Source: Ophthalmolycus amberensis
Lineage: Eukaryota > Chordata > Actinopteri > Perciformes > Zoarcidae
Assembly: GCA_024529925.1 (NCBI GenBank)
Contig: JAFEUB010001789.1
Span: 869,501 to 933,500 of the forward strand
Length of the DNA stretch: 64,000 nt
Reading direction: 5' to 3'
Shown: in pieces, positions 36,561 to 48,300 of the stretch
Layout: each line of letters opens with the position of its first letter
Numbering within the stretch: the first letter of the stretch is position 1
Made by a program: the position numbers and the translations under genes
The notes under the pieces: model-generated
Told to the model about the DNA's origin: nothing
Database searches by the model: none
The model's input: only the letters and a program-made list of their open reading frames with translations

Positions 36561-37335
36561 TTTCCTATAAACTAAACTAACGTACGGTAAGTCGAGCACT
36601 GAGACTTTTATTCATACGGCAGAGACACTGTAGGTAACGGCATAAGAGCTGGCTCACTTCATAAAAAAGAAAGGGATTCACCTGGCAGAATTGTAATGCA
36701 GAGGATCCCGCAGGTCCCGGCATCGCTGTGTTAGAGTGGTTTTCTTCCTTCAAAAACTCTTTGTTCTGTAAAAGAAAAAAGGACGAGAGCATCGATGATG
36801 AGAGCGGCACTCTGTTCGGCGCATGTTGGAAAATAAACTTGTTAGGAGTCGCACGGCTTCTGACTTTCATTTGTCCTCCGGATAGAGCTGATGCATGGGG
36901 CTCTATGTGTGTGTGTTTCTGTGCTTCATCAAAGTAGATGTCTGGACCTGTTTGGTTGTTTGTTTCTTCTATGCAGACCTGGTCAGCTGTATAATGTAAC
37001 AAAGAAAAAGACAGCAAACAAATGTAAAGCATTAATAGAAATACATATTCAGTTATGAAAAGCAGCTCAGGACAAATGCTTCATGAAAGACATCGATTTC
37101 TCCACAGAAAATGGACCATGTTGCATTTCAGCGGCAGCACATGTTGTGCTAAGTGTGTAAGTGCAATATTCTCTGCTTTGTCTTGAATTGTGTGAACTAC
37201 ATGACAACTGTGAGGCCTGTCTCCATGGTGACTCAGTCGTGTACAGAATGCAGGAGCACATACAGTTGAACTGGTAAGGGTCCGGCCTTTAGAGTATAGA
37301 GGCTGATTGAATGAATGTCGTGAGTGGAGGCCCTG

Positions 37336-37338
<3 letters not shown>
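36561..37338. other. Unannotated stretch
   Basis: No gene recognised. The 151-codon minus-strand frame (36577-37032) has no known similarity. 36690-36940 may be conserved non-coding DNA by texture only. Confidence 0.4.

Positions 37339-37380
<42 letters not shown>
37339..37380. repeat. (TG)n microsatellite
   Basis: About 20 TG units. Minus-strand (TH)n frames come from it. Confidence 0.97.
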
Positions 37381-37384
<4 letters not shown>

Positions 37385-39639
37385 AGTGAGATTTTCACAA
37401 ACATTTCTCCTACAAACCAAAAATGTCATTTCTTTCTTGATTCTAGTATGGAAATATATTTTATTCTGTATTAATTTATCATTCTGACACACATTTCCAG
37501 ATAATTCATAGGTTGATTTGTATCAGAAACAGGTTGAAATAATTCTACTTCACAAGTAACTTTATTTTTATATATTTTTTATGTTTCTTGTTTAAAGAGA
37601 CTTTTATGGCCCAATAATAAACAAGAACTTGATAAGATAAGGATGTTTTGCACAGTTAAAAGTCAAGCTGTGACAAAGATATAATGGAAGCCAAAATATC
37701 TAACAATATGTCCTGATAAATGAGAATAACAAACCAGACAGAGGCAAAGATTATCAGGACACCAAGATGTCCTTTTACACAATTTGTATGCACATGCCCC
37801 AGCCTAGCCTGGCTCCTTTGCATTTTTTTTGTCAGTGATTTATTTTTCATCTTCCTGCTTCGGTGACAGAACAAAAAAGAAAGATGGCCAGAAAAGTGAG
37901 AGATGAGATTATCCGCACAGGTAGTGAGAGAGTTTGGTGTGGACTTTTTGCAGATCGCTCTCTCTTTCTCCCACAGGCTGAACGAAGCCTTTCCTCCCCC
38001 AATTATGCTGTCACATATCAGAGATAGTCCTCCCTTATCCGGCTTCCACTTTTCTATCTATCACTCTCGCTTTACTTTCCTCTCACTCTCTCTCGTCTCA
38101 GGCTTGACCATCCTATTTCCTCCTCTTGCTCTCCGGTCAACAGTCCATTGAATGTCCCTTCATCTCCATTTCCCATCTGTCTGTCTTCCTGTCCACATTG
38201 CTGGCTGATACTTAAAAACCCCTGAAAGTGTTAAACCATCTGCAGCACATTTAAAGTGTCAAAATGCCTCGAGACACACACAGGTCCCGCCCCCATCGGC
38301 TTCATTTAGTCATGTTCTCAACCCGATGAGCTGTCTGCCTTCAAAAGCTCGTCGCCTGCAGCTGATGTAACCGGCATCAGTGAAGCCTCGACAGGAACTG
38401 AAGTCTGCGAGAAACACCAAAGCTGACGTTCAACGTGGTCGGTGTGAGCGTGTCTTATCTGCAGCACGCATTGCTCATCTTGCATCCGTCTCAAGAAGTT
38501 TTTTTTTTTTTGTTGGCAGGGTTTTGATGTCTCTTACATCCAAATGGTTTTTCACACCGAAATGGCAAAGTCATAAGTGAAAAGGTTTGCAGCCTTCTAG
38601 GTGTCAAAAGAAAAAGAATTTTGTGAACCTATACCGTTAACTTCAGTCTCCGTTTACATTTCACAATTTGGGGGAAATGTGTTAAGACTTTGTGAGGCTG
38701 TGGTGAGCCTGGATTTGATAATTTGACAAAGTATTATCTTAAATGGCCGGACATTCTCCTGTCAAATACTGTGACCTCCTCCAACTCCGTCCAATTGTCT
38801 CTGTCTTCACACACGGTGTTCTTCTTTGTGTCGGCTGCTAAACCTCCCCTGCCCCTGGATAAAGGCCAAACGCACTGTGTGAAGTTCATGCTATTTCCTG
38901 ACTTAGGTTGTGTATCATTACAACGCTTCTTATTCCTATACTTTAGTTGACTTTGAATCCCTCAAAGGCAAAATGTCTGTCATCCATTATAGTGAGCTTC
39001 CTGTCCCTCTTGGGAGGCTTAATCTAGGCCACGACTTGATCTGTGTGTGTGGGGGCATGTATATGTCTAGCTTTTAGGGAGCAGTTACCTACCTGCATAC
39101 TCGGCTGACATGACTTTCAAGAAACCATTCATCCGATTGTAAAAGGCAGTCTGGATCGTGTTTGACTGAGCTCACTGACATCTGAAACCGACTGGCAAAG
39201 GTGGTGCGGCTGTCATGTATCCTCTTCACTCCTCTCCTCTCGACGATGTAAACTGCGCATCTGTGGCAGCAGGATGCCAACTCTGGTCTACATGAAGGTC
39301 TGATGTGCTATACCTTGTGTCATCAAAAAAACAACAACTTTAACTTCTCTAAATATCAAGTTTTAGAGACATAGCACTCATAAACGTTTTACAACAGGAG
39401 TATAGCACTATAGGTCTCCCAAATTACATTAATACCACACGTTTTTAAACAATGATGGTTCATCATCTATTTCACTCATTACAAAGAGGCATAAAAAAGA
39501 AAACACTACATGAAAAACAATTACATTACATGAAATAACATTAATTTACCTTGTATTCCCTCCTTTGGTTTCACTTTAAATACAGTATGTGGCTTAGAGA
39601 AGTATGTTGAGTGGACTTAATATCTGATTAGTTGATTAC
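37381..39639. other. Unannotated stretch
   Basis: No gene or known repeat. A T-run lies at 38500-38512. A small inverted repeat, TTCTTGTTTA (37585-37594) with TAAACAAGAA (37618-37627), may be chance. Confidence 0.5.
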
Positions 39640-39829
39640 TGGCGTGCAAGGAGGCGCTCGAGCCACCTAAGCACCCACTGAAAATGTCCTCTAATATTTT
39701 TTTTTAATTCAAAGAAAATATTTGTCTTTAATTAAACGTTTGTATGAAAGTGAAATCGAACAAGATTGATTCATATTAAAATACAAATAGTTGTTTTACT
39801 TCCATGCAAAACAGACCGCAGGTGACCCC

Positions 39830-40140
39830 CGTCTTCTTGATTGGTTATGCGCCAGAGAGAGACGTTTGGTGATGCGTAACGTCCTCCGTCCACGGCGCTG
39901 CGCTGACAAAAGTTTGGATAAATGAACCAATTGAACAACACGTTAGCAAAGAGTCAAACCTTTGCGCTCCGTGTTATTTGTCAATCGTTAAAACCAGCGA
40001 AGGTTGACGGTGATGCAGGAAAAAGATCGCAACATTATGGAGTGAGTGACGACGATCTGTCCGCTGAACTCCACCTGGCGATGCGCCACATTTAAAGAAA
40101 AAGACAACCGTCCACGCCGTGCGTGATGCACCTGATGATG
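39830..40140. promoter_or_regulatory. CpG cluster, promoter-like patch
   Basis: I count about 26 CpG dinucleotides between 39781 and 40170, far above neighbouring DNA. The patch contains GATTGGTTATGCG (inverted CCAAT box, about 39839) and several GCGC, ACGTC and GCGTAACG words. It is followed by a donor-like TCA|GTGAGTAC at 40166/40167. This could be a small CpG island or first exon, or a young CpG-rich transposon fragment. The segment just upstream (39640-39700, ..GGCGCTCGAGCCACC..) has a hAT-like feel. No coding frame is convincing. Confidence 0.25.
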
Positions 40141-40170
40141 ATCACACACCTGCTCTCCTGTGATCAGTGA

Positions 40171-41508
40171 GTACATATTTCTCTGTCAGTTTAAGCACGT
40201 TGCTACTTTCGTTTGGACGATTTGTTTATTGTGTGAACGTCAACGTGTGTGCCAGCTCATTTCCTATGTTTTCTCTTTGACCGTTGTTGACCTTTTTGGT
40301 CGGCTCGTGCAGCTTGACCTGGTGTTCCAGGTACAGTTTAATTGTCACTGGTGCTATTCCCACACCTACGTATTGGTTACTGGCTGCAAATGAGGTCTTT
40401 ACTCAAACGATACCAACTAGCAGGCTGAAAACTGCAATAATAAAACTTGGGACCCACAAAAGATGGCGAAGCTAATCGTTACATAATTTGCAATTTAATT
40501 TACAGATGTGCGTTTTGGTTTAGTGCCTTTTATTGCTGCAGTTTTCTGTTTAAATTGTTAAAACTCTTAGTGGAGGATATGAATGTGTAATATCCTCCTC
40601 ACTATGAAGATGTGTCATCACCCAGAGTAATTCAAGAGCAGGAGTGTGTGCTCTGCTTAAAGTGGAGCAGGTCAGCACTGATCAACAGCATACTACATTT
40701 TCAGCAAAAAGCTTTTGCTGGATAAATTAATAACTAAGCAGTGCAGGACAGGCTGTACTATCCCACTTAACCACAGGCTAAAAAGACGGAGCCTATAGGC
40801 AGCAATATGTAAAAAAAGAAGTCAGGGTAGACAATACTGGACTTAGAATATATGGTGAAGGAAGCAATGTAAATAAATTACTCCTTTCCTTTTTGTCAGT
40901 GGCCACAGGCCTCCCATTGAGGACATAAACCATTACAATGACTGATATGAACCAAAGCTGCACGCTCATTGCCCATACCCCACTGCATGCTGGGAGCCAA
41001 GCAGGCGAGGTGGCGGGTAAAATCCGGGCCGAGGGACCTCCCGGGGAAAACAAATTATCACTGAAGGGGAAAAAGCTGAGAGTTTCCAGCTCTCCCCCAG
41101 ACCACATTTTTACGACCACATTATATCATTTCCACTGTGTTACAGCCATGATGGAGAAGAAGATTTTTTATTTATTTTTTCCTCTGCAGTTAGTGGTCGG
41201 GACGAGGTGAGGAGATGTGTATTCACTTTATGGTCATTACTCAGCGAGAAAAGTGCACCTTCGCTGCTGGTGCTTTGGCACCTTTCCCAATTGTTTGAAA
41301 GAGATAGCATGGCCCTCGTAGTACCATTTGAAACCCTGTAAATGCTCTCAGCTATTAGCTTAGCCTCTATGGAGACATATGAGCTTTAGTGATTATACAA
41401 CACATCCTATCAATATTAATAATCACTGCACAGCTACAGTCTGTGTTTATATAGCTTGTAATGAAAATAATTCACTATGTATGACTGCAATATTTATATA
41501 TAATATAT
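40171..41508. other. Unannotated stretch
   Basis: No gene recognised. The frames at 40793-41210 are open on both strands without known domains. Confidence 0.45.
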
Positions 41509-41778
41509 TAGGGGTGTAACTGTTCACAAAATTCACGGTTGGGTTCGGTACGATACAGTGGAGCCACGGTTCGGTACGTTTCGGTGCAGTAGAAAACTAT
41601 AAATGCCAGAGAAATGTACTTGATTTTAAAATATATTTATTCATTACAACTAACATCATGAAGTTATTCTTTGACTTTGAACAATGATGGAACTATACCT
41701 GAGTGACCCATCTTCTGGGGTGTCTTCTTAGCAACACATAAGCATAAAAAACAAAAACTGCTCCTTAATGTTATGTAG

Positions 41779-41828
41779 TATTGTTACTTACATCTTGCTT
41801 ACATCTTGTATTGTTACTTACATCTTGC
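41779..41828. repeat. 30-bp tandem duplication inside the hAT element
   Basis: TATTGTTACTTACATCTTGC at 41779-41798 recurs at 41809-41828, a period of 30 bp with about 1.7 copies. CTTACATCTTG also appears between them. Confidence 0.9.
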
Positions 41829-41880
41829 AAAAGAGATTTTTAATCTCAATGGGACTACCTGGTTAAATAAAGGTTTTAAA
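41790..41880. repeat. Nested fish repeat (CTGGTTAAATAAAGG family)
   Basis: 'cttgcaaaagagatttttaa', 'tctcaatgggactacctggt' and 'taaataaaggttttaaa' are the reverse complement of the repeat at 35371-35490. It lies inside the hAT element and includes an AATAAA. Confidence 0.75.
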
Positions 41881-42069
41881 TCTTTTTTAATTTTTTTAAT
41901 TTTTTTATTCAAACGTATTCGGTTCGTCATGCGTACCGAACCGTGAGCCTCGTCCCGAACGGTTCAATACGAATACGCGTATTGTTACACCCCTAATAAA
42001 TATATATATAGCAGCATTTAAAGCTTATTTCGCTTTTTATTTAACTTTTTATCTGCATGTATTTCAAAG

Positions 42070-42117
<48 letters not shown>
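42070..42117. repeat. (TG)n(TA)n compound microsatellite
   Basis: A short TG tract grades into about 18 TA units. Confidence 0.95.
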
Positions 42118-42119
<2 letters not shown>

Positions 42120-43090
42120 TTTTCTTTTTGAAGAATTAATACTTTCAGCTTAACTACTGTGTTCAGTTCACCAGGGCATTGTTCCGCTGCACAATGCTGA
42201 GGGATGGCTGGACTTGAGATATGTGAACACACACACACGCACGTTAAGCATGCACACTTCAAGTCCACCCCATTCACAGCCAATCAGAGTTACGTACAAA
42301 CACAAACGCAGTACAGATGCTACAAACTGGGTAATTAGAAGCCAGTCGTCCTTTTGACACAGTTGGACTCACCTTTTATAGCCTCGCTAGCTATGTGTCT
42401 CTTTGTCTGAGAGACACACGGAGAGAAAAGAGCAGTCAGGCAACTAAGGGTTGGGTTATGTGACACATAAGGAAGGATCAGGGAAATGATAAATGAGGAA
42501 GAAAGATAAGGAAAGCAGGGAAAAGGGAACAGCCTTGTGAAACATTTCACTGTCAAAAGTTCCTCAGATTTGTCAACCCAGTTCTCTGTCTGCCTCTCTC
42601 TTCAGATAATTGGAAGGTAGCGTCTGTGTGCACAGAGCCACCGGGAGACAGAAAACATATTTTGGCAGGACTTGACAAGGCTTAGACAATGGTAGGAAAA
42701 AAAGAACAAATGCTGTCAGGAGATAACGGCTAGAGGACTAGAGGAGGACTGCAGTGCGTACGTGTGTCTGTGCACGGGGGGGGGGCACCCTGTGTTCATG
42801 GGTAAATGCATGCTCGTTTTTGCATGAACATGCACACTTGTGTGGGAACTCGTTTTGTGTGTGTGTGTCCTTTCGTGCACCATCTAGCGTCCTTGCAACA
42901 GTCGGACCAATCGACTGTCTGTTGTTAAAGGTCACAGTTTAATTATCCGCTGTAACTCGCACATTGCTGTCCCCTCAGATCAAGATGCATTAAGCGCGTG
43001 TCCACTTGAAAGAACAAGTGCCTGCAAGAAAGAGCAATTCTCATGTGCTCTGTGACATTCAATACTGCAGTGATAATATCAATGTTAGGT
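42118..43090. other. Unannotated stretch
   Basis: No gene recognised. A G-run lies at 42777-42785, with a short TG run at 42856-42869. Confidence 0.5.
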
Positions 43091-43250
43091 TTACGGGTTT
43101 GCAGAAGGACTCTGTGCTGTCGGTCACTGCGGTTACTCTCAGCAGCATCCTCGCGGTTCGGCACACATTTGAACCGCGATGCAGCCTTAGAACAGCTGCT
43201 ATAATCAAACAACGGGATCTGTATGTTTTATGATCCGTTACACCACTAAT
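43091..43250. mobile_element. hAT-type element end relic
   Basis: Ends in GTTACACCACTA (43237-43248), one base off the 41995 terminal repeat. Inboard are GATCCGTTACACC and the pair CGCGGTTCGGCACAC / TTTGAACCGCGA, words typical of hAT families beginning TAGGGGTGTAACGGATC as I remember them. No matching left end was found nearby, so this is a truncated and diverged copy. Confidence 0.5.
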
Positions 43251-43841
43251 AGACAGAGATGAGGAAGAACTTTCCATTAGCAATGAATGGTATACAGGAT
43301 TGTACACAGTGAGTGCAATTGACTCCGTATTACTGACATATTGAATTTGGCTCTGGCCCGTTCAGCTCCAACATGGCCCCACAGTAGAAACCAGAGGATG
43401 TTTTATTCATTTTGTCTGAAATAACCTGACCCGACATAAACCACGTCCTGCTGTTAGGGGGGTCTTCACCGCCCTCCGGCTATCTGCATTAATCTTCAGC
43501 TACCCTGCTGGCTCCCCTCGCCGAGTCCGAGCGTCCGGCCTCGAGAGCGCTCCGGGAGGTCATCATTTCGGCGTTCATGTGGATCCAGATAAAATGAGAA
43601 TTACAACCTTGTTTAATGGTGTCGTTTAGAATCATGCTGAGGCCTGAGATAGCACGTGCCGCCCGTCCACTCTGAGTTCTCATGGTTTTTCTCTGGTCGT
43701 CAGTGAGATGATGATGATGACGCATGCAGTCAACTGCTGTTTTTTACTTTATTTCAATGGAATTCTGCCTCTTTTTTAGATAGCGGAATATGAATAAATG
43801 AAGGTGCGATAGGAAGAGGACATCCTGGCATGACGGTATGT

Positions 43842-44054
43842 GGACACATTACGGACATATGTGATAGTTTCGACTGGCTTTATAGAGCTAGCTTTGCATT
43901 GTCGCATTGTCAAAGGAAAGGGCCTTCCCCAAACTGCTACCTCAAAGTTTGCAGCAAACTGTTTGTCTAAGATGTCATTGTACCCTGAATCATCCAAATT
44001 AGGGAGCCAAGTGCAAACCACAAAAACCAGCCCAGAACAAAAGTCCACAAACAT
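43842..44054 (-). pseudogene. Tc1/mariner-like transposase relic, central part
   Basis: On the minus strand the frame reads ..GYNDILDKQF..AVWGRPFP.., which fits the Tc1-type transposase segment (AYNDILDNSVLP..WQQFGEGPFLFQHDN) known from fish elements. YNDILD maps to 43965-43982. The DNA 'ggaaagggccttccccaaac' on + is the recognisable antisense of that region. The GAC-AAT codons for the catalytic Asp-Asn pair survive at 43911-43906 but in a different frame from YNDILD, so a frameshift breaks the gene just before the catalytic residue. Catalytic position 1, the N-terminal DNA-binding domain and the terminal repeats are not seen. 'tatgtggacacatt' on the left may be the joined element end after an internal deletion. 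It is inactive. Confidence 0.82.
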
Positions 44055-44060
44055 ATGTTC

Positions 44061-45156
44061 ACATGCATCTATAGGTCTATATCTTCTTTGAATTGAGGCA
44101 GATTAATGCAATAGTATTAATATATATAACATGTGATTATAGTAAATTGTAGAAAGTTGAGGACATTTTTTTCAAACACGTAATCATCAGTAAAAAGAAA
44201 AAAAAAGTCTCAAGTTATGTTTAATTAACTCTTTAATTTAACTTGGTTAAAAGAACCTTAGTGTCAAATTTATGAAATTTCATTGCTTGTCTCAAGTAGT
44301 AATCTTCCTTGTGAGGGTCAAACGGTAGAGGGGAAATGCATCACAAAATTCAGTATTTTGTGAAATGACTTTATTTACTAGCTTCTGTGAAGGCGCACGC
44401 TGTGACCAATTTGTGTTTCTGATGACCAGCAGTGAAGTCGGCCATCCTCTTCACTTAACCCACATCTGCTGGCATCATTAACATCACCTCCTACTTCTCA
44501 ATTCAGCTCAGCACTCCATCCCTGATTAAAGAAATAAAGAAAACACAGTTTGATTCATACGCTGCCACCGGCAGGCTGAGCAATCGTCCACCCCAGCTCC
44601 GGCCATCAAGGGCATCTCTGATCGGACTATAAATAATCAATTATTTCAGCTAATGACCCCACAAGATCCCCTTCAGACGAGGTGGAGCTTCCACTTGGCA
44701 GGAACCCGCCGCCCCCGCAGAGTCAACAAGCAATCCGACATTAGCGGGCGCGGACACATCCTCCCAGATGCCCTGATGGACTGAAGGACCAGCTCTCCTC
44801 TGCTGTGACAGGAAACACTCTGTACCCAGCTGTCTTGTCAGCCCGTCTGTCTTCCCAAATGGCCAATCTGCAGAGTTTTCATATCAAAGGTGTTGTGCTT
44901 AATTAGACGGTGGCAGGAAAGATTATGAGAGCGCTGCTGATGTACCACGGGTCAGGAGATGATTGTCAAACCATCATGTAGTAAGAACATGATCAGCATG
45001 TTAGCCTGCTGGGTCGTCATGCTGGGCCCAGAGTCCTGTCTGCATGGCCATGTGTCTGTCTGGCATGGAACTTCTTCATTGTTGTTTCTACTCCAATTTT
45101 CAGTGAAAAAAAAGTTGGACATGAACTTCCATCAGCAGTAAAACACACTAAAGCTG
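44061..45156. other. Unannotated stretch
   Basis: No gene recognised. 44620-44930 reads like unique, possibly conserved non-coding DNA (ATAAATAATCAATTATTTCAG and similar), which is an impression only. Confidence 0.4.
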
Positions 45157-45338
45157 TAGGGCCATATGTGAAGGATGGAATCATGTCAAACATGGATTTT
45201 GCCAAAATGTGGACGGATGTGTTGGGTGGGTGGAGGGCATGGGATTGTTAAAATACCATTTTTGACGACAAAATGTGCTTAAATCCCAAAACAAGGAATT
45301 CTGAAAACACAAAAATGTACAGATTTCATAGGGCCCTA
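45157..45338. mobile_element. Short hAT-like MITE (TAGGGCC..TATG ends)
   Basis: The left end TAGGGCCATATGTGAA (45157-45172) and right end TTTCATAGGGCCCTA (45324-45338) are imperfect inverted repeats. From memory, TAGGGCCCTATGAAATC is the terminal motif of a fish non-autonomous DNA transposon. The 182-bp interior has no coding frame. No clear target duplication is visible. Confidence 0.5.
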
Positions 45339-48300
45339 CTCTCAGGTGTAATGCTGTTACAACATTGGTTATGGTGGTGAATGTTAGGTGATGTTAACTT
45401 TAAATTTGCTAACATTTGTTGACATTTGCTGTCCTAATTCAGATTTTTTTTTGGTCACGACACTTCCATGTAGTACGCAGACAAGCAGAAGATCCAACTG
45501 GATCAAAATGTCATTGAGTCTTTGAATGAATGTTGCAATGAAATTTCTCCTGCTCAGAGGTCAGAGGTCAATCTCAGTCAGACCCCTTAGCAGCAATGTT
45601 ACGTTCCTGCTGATTCAGCAGTCTGAACTCATGTTTTTCAGTTGGGGGCCATAATTCCAAACAGGTCTATCCTCTGCAGTTTAAAAAGACCACAGCAAGG
45701 CTCCGGACTCAGTCTGGCAAACTGAGCTGCTTCACAGGTTAGTATTTCTGGATGTACTATTTATGTTGGATTTGTCTTTGTAAATCGTCAGTTTGGTCTG
45801 CTGGGACATGAAACGAGCAACAAAAACATGGTTTAGCCGTTGTCTGGGGTGGTTGTGGCATTTTGTGCTTGTGTTTTTTACCATTGGTATGAAAAAAAAA
45901 AAATTTAAATACAGTATCCCACTAAGGAAAATAATTTCAGATTCAACACTCCAAAGCTTAGCTGTGCCCAGCTCACTCTCCAAAGTTCAAAGGAGGGTTG
46001 TTTTCCAAAAGCTTTATTTTGCTCTCACCCCGTTGGGAATGATAAATATGCTTGTTTTACTAAATCATATAGCCTAGTTTGAATACATAATAATGTGCTG
46101 CGCTCCAGAGTTTAAGTTCTGTTTTTGTTAGCGTGGGAGGGGTTGGATTGCAGCTATAGATTTTAGAATAAATATTTTTTATAATCTATAATAAGCTGTA
46201 AAGGACAACTGCAAAGAAAACAAATAACTCACCAGTGATTTGGTTTGATTTATGTCTTCACAAGTTTCACAACTAAAATATTAATTAGCTTTGCGATTAT
46301 CTGGCTCTCTGGAAGAAGAATGGCATCAATTTTACATGGGAATAGCACACAAGCATGCGTCTTAATTTGTGTTTTCAATGTAAGTCAAGAAGTAATAACA
46401 AAACTAAGCCTCATGTTGATAGTGATCACATCACTCATGTCTGCCTTCTGGGGGGGGGGGGGTAAAGGAAATGAGACATAAATCATAAAAACGGCATGCA
46501 GCGTACCATCTCTATCAGAAGACCTGTCATGTCGTCTGGCTGACATGGGATTCACACGGGGGAGCGGACGCGAGAAGGGGAAACAATGCCAGACAGCTTC
46601 CTTTCCCCTCCTGTTTTGCCCTCCATCTGTTTTCCCACACTCGCCTGCTAAAGTCCTCTGCATCGCTGACAATTGTATCCTCCAAGTGAACCCAGCTCGG
46701 TCGCAGTTTAATATGTGCTGAAGTGCCATTAAGACGAGCGTTCGTCTTAAAGCAGGTAAAATGCCACCTCTGCTGCCGTCATCCTTGACCAGAAACAGAG
46801 AATTCCCAATGCTTTGTTTAATCCGAAGGAGATTCAGTCAAGCCCTGCTCTGTATCTGCATGTGTAACTGCCCATCCTGTAGATCACGATCACTTCCTTT
46901 AAAATGTTATGATTCAATTTTTTTTATTTGCACGCAATCTGCAACCAACCCACAACAAAAGTTCATTCAAATATCTAAGAAATATTGCATTAAAAAGGTG
47001 CAAAGTCATTACATTGACATCTTTGCTGCCACTGTTCCTTTTTTAATCTGCACAAAGCGGCAGCAGCTTCGTTCTTTTGTCTCGGCTGCAAAAGACGTGA
47101 CACTCTGGGTTTGCAACCCCAACATAACAAAGTCAATTTAAGTCCAGCAATGACACAAAACAGACAGGACAGGCAGACGGACGGGCTGATAGGATGACCC
47201 AGGGCTGGTCATCGGCACACAGTGCCTCTGTTGTCGCCATAGCAATGGAAGCCCCCTGTATATCAAGTAAGAAGACTGTCGCGAGGAAGTGAGAAGGATG
47301 ACAGAGGAGGTGGAGGTTAGAGTCAGAGAGGGAAGAGATGGTATTTGCCGAGATGCGTGTTGGTCTTTCTTGAAGTTGGCCTTCCTCCATTGATTGACAT
47401 TAAGATTAAATTAATTGAGGAAGAGGTGGGTATTTGACTATATATGTTTGTACTATTGTGTCTATTGCTGAAGTACGTTATGACCTATGTCCAGCATAAT
47501 ATGGTTTTAAAAATGAAAAATCTATCTGTCACCAATATTACTAGCCTAAGCAGTTGCTACTATAGTTGATGAATGTCTACATTGACATGGGTCGTATTAA
47601 CACCGGGTGTTTTGAAATAGACTTCAGGGCTACTAAAAAGTGTGTGAGCAACAGTTTAAATCCTCTTTTATGAGGCTGTCCATAAGGGGGTGAACAGGAA
47701 CATACTTCCTTTTTCCTTTTGTGAACAGTTTGCCTTCGTTCCATTCTACCATATGGATCTTCAACCAGACCCCAACATTCATAATCAAGTCTTTTTGTAG
47801 CCCGGTTGTTCAGCTGTTACAGTGCAGTGTTTGGACCTCCATGGTGGTGTACAACACATGTGTGACAACACCATACACTCTCTGAGTGTGATAGCTTGCT
47901 GCTCAGTGTATTCTAGTGCTTTGATGGATTGACTGGTTGACGAGATCTGCAAGAACATATGTAGTCACTCCACAATGATGTAGCTTTTGGTACATCTACC
48001 TTACACTGCCACAACTAGTAATTAAGATCCCTGCAGGACAGATGAATGGCAGATTAACTTCCAGGCACCAAGTGTTGGCTCTGGTGCTCCCTTTTTTTTC
48101 AGCGGCGTGGCAAGGTGACCTGGAAGAATTACCGGTGACCCCTCAGCAGCTCCGACTCTCCGTCTCAGAGCGCCAGACGCCTCTCGGCTGGAAAAGCAGT
48201 GAGCGGCGTCAGATTGGGCATCCATTGCAGCCTCTGCCACCTGTCCCACTCTGTCAGTGTCAGAGCACATTTCATGAGCAGGCCAAAAGCCGTGGGCTAG

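Larger units (their letters stand above)
41509..41995. mobile_element. Non-autonomous hAT-type element with 12-bp terminal inverted repeats
   Basis: The ends TAGGGGTGTAAC (41509-41520) and GTTACACCCCTA (41984-41995) are perfect inverted repeats of 12 bp. The subterminal parts carry GGTTCGGTACG-type words in both orientations (GTTCGGTACGATAC, CACGGTTCGGTACG, then CGTACCGAACCGTG), as in many fish hAT elements. Flanking octamers AATATATT and AATAAATA agree at 6 of 8 if the element starts at A41510, weakly suggesting an 8-bp target duplication in AT-rich DNA. The 487-bp interior has no transposase frame, so it must have been mobilised in trans. Confidence 0.85.

Noticed and set aside
36577..37032. 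151-codon minus-strand frame
   Set aside because: The LSGGQ-like peptide (SALSGGQMKV) caught my eye as an ABC signature, but there are no Walker motifs or ABC context, so I take it as coincidence.
40963..40992. Staf/ZNF143-like site (ACTGCATGCTGGGA)
   Set aside because: Only a partial match to the motif, without the rest of the site or a promoter context.
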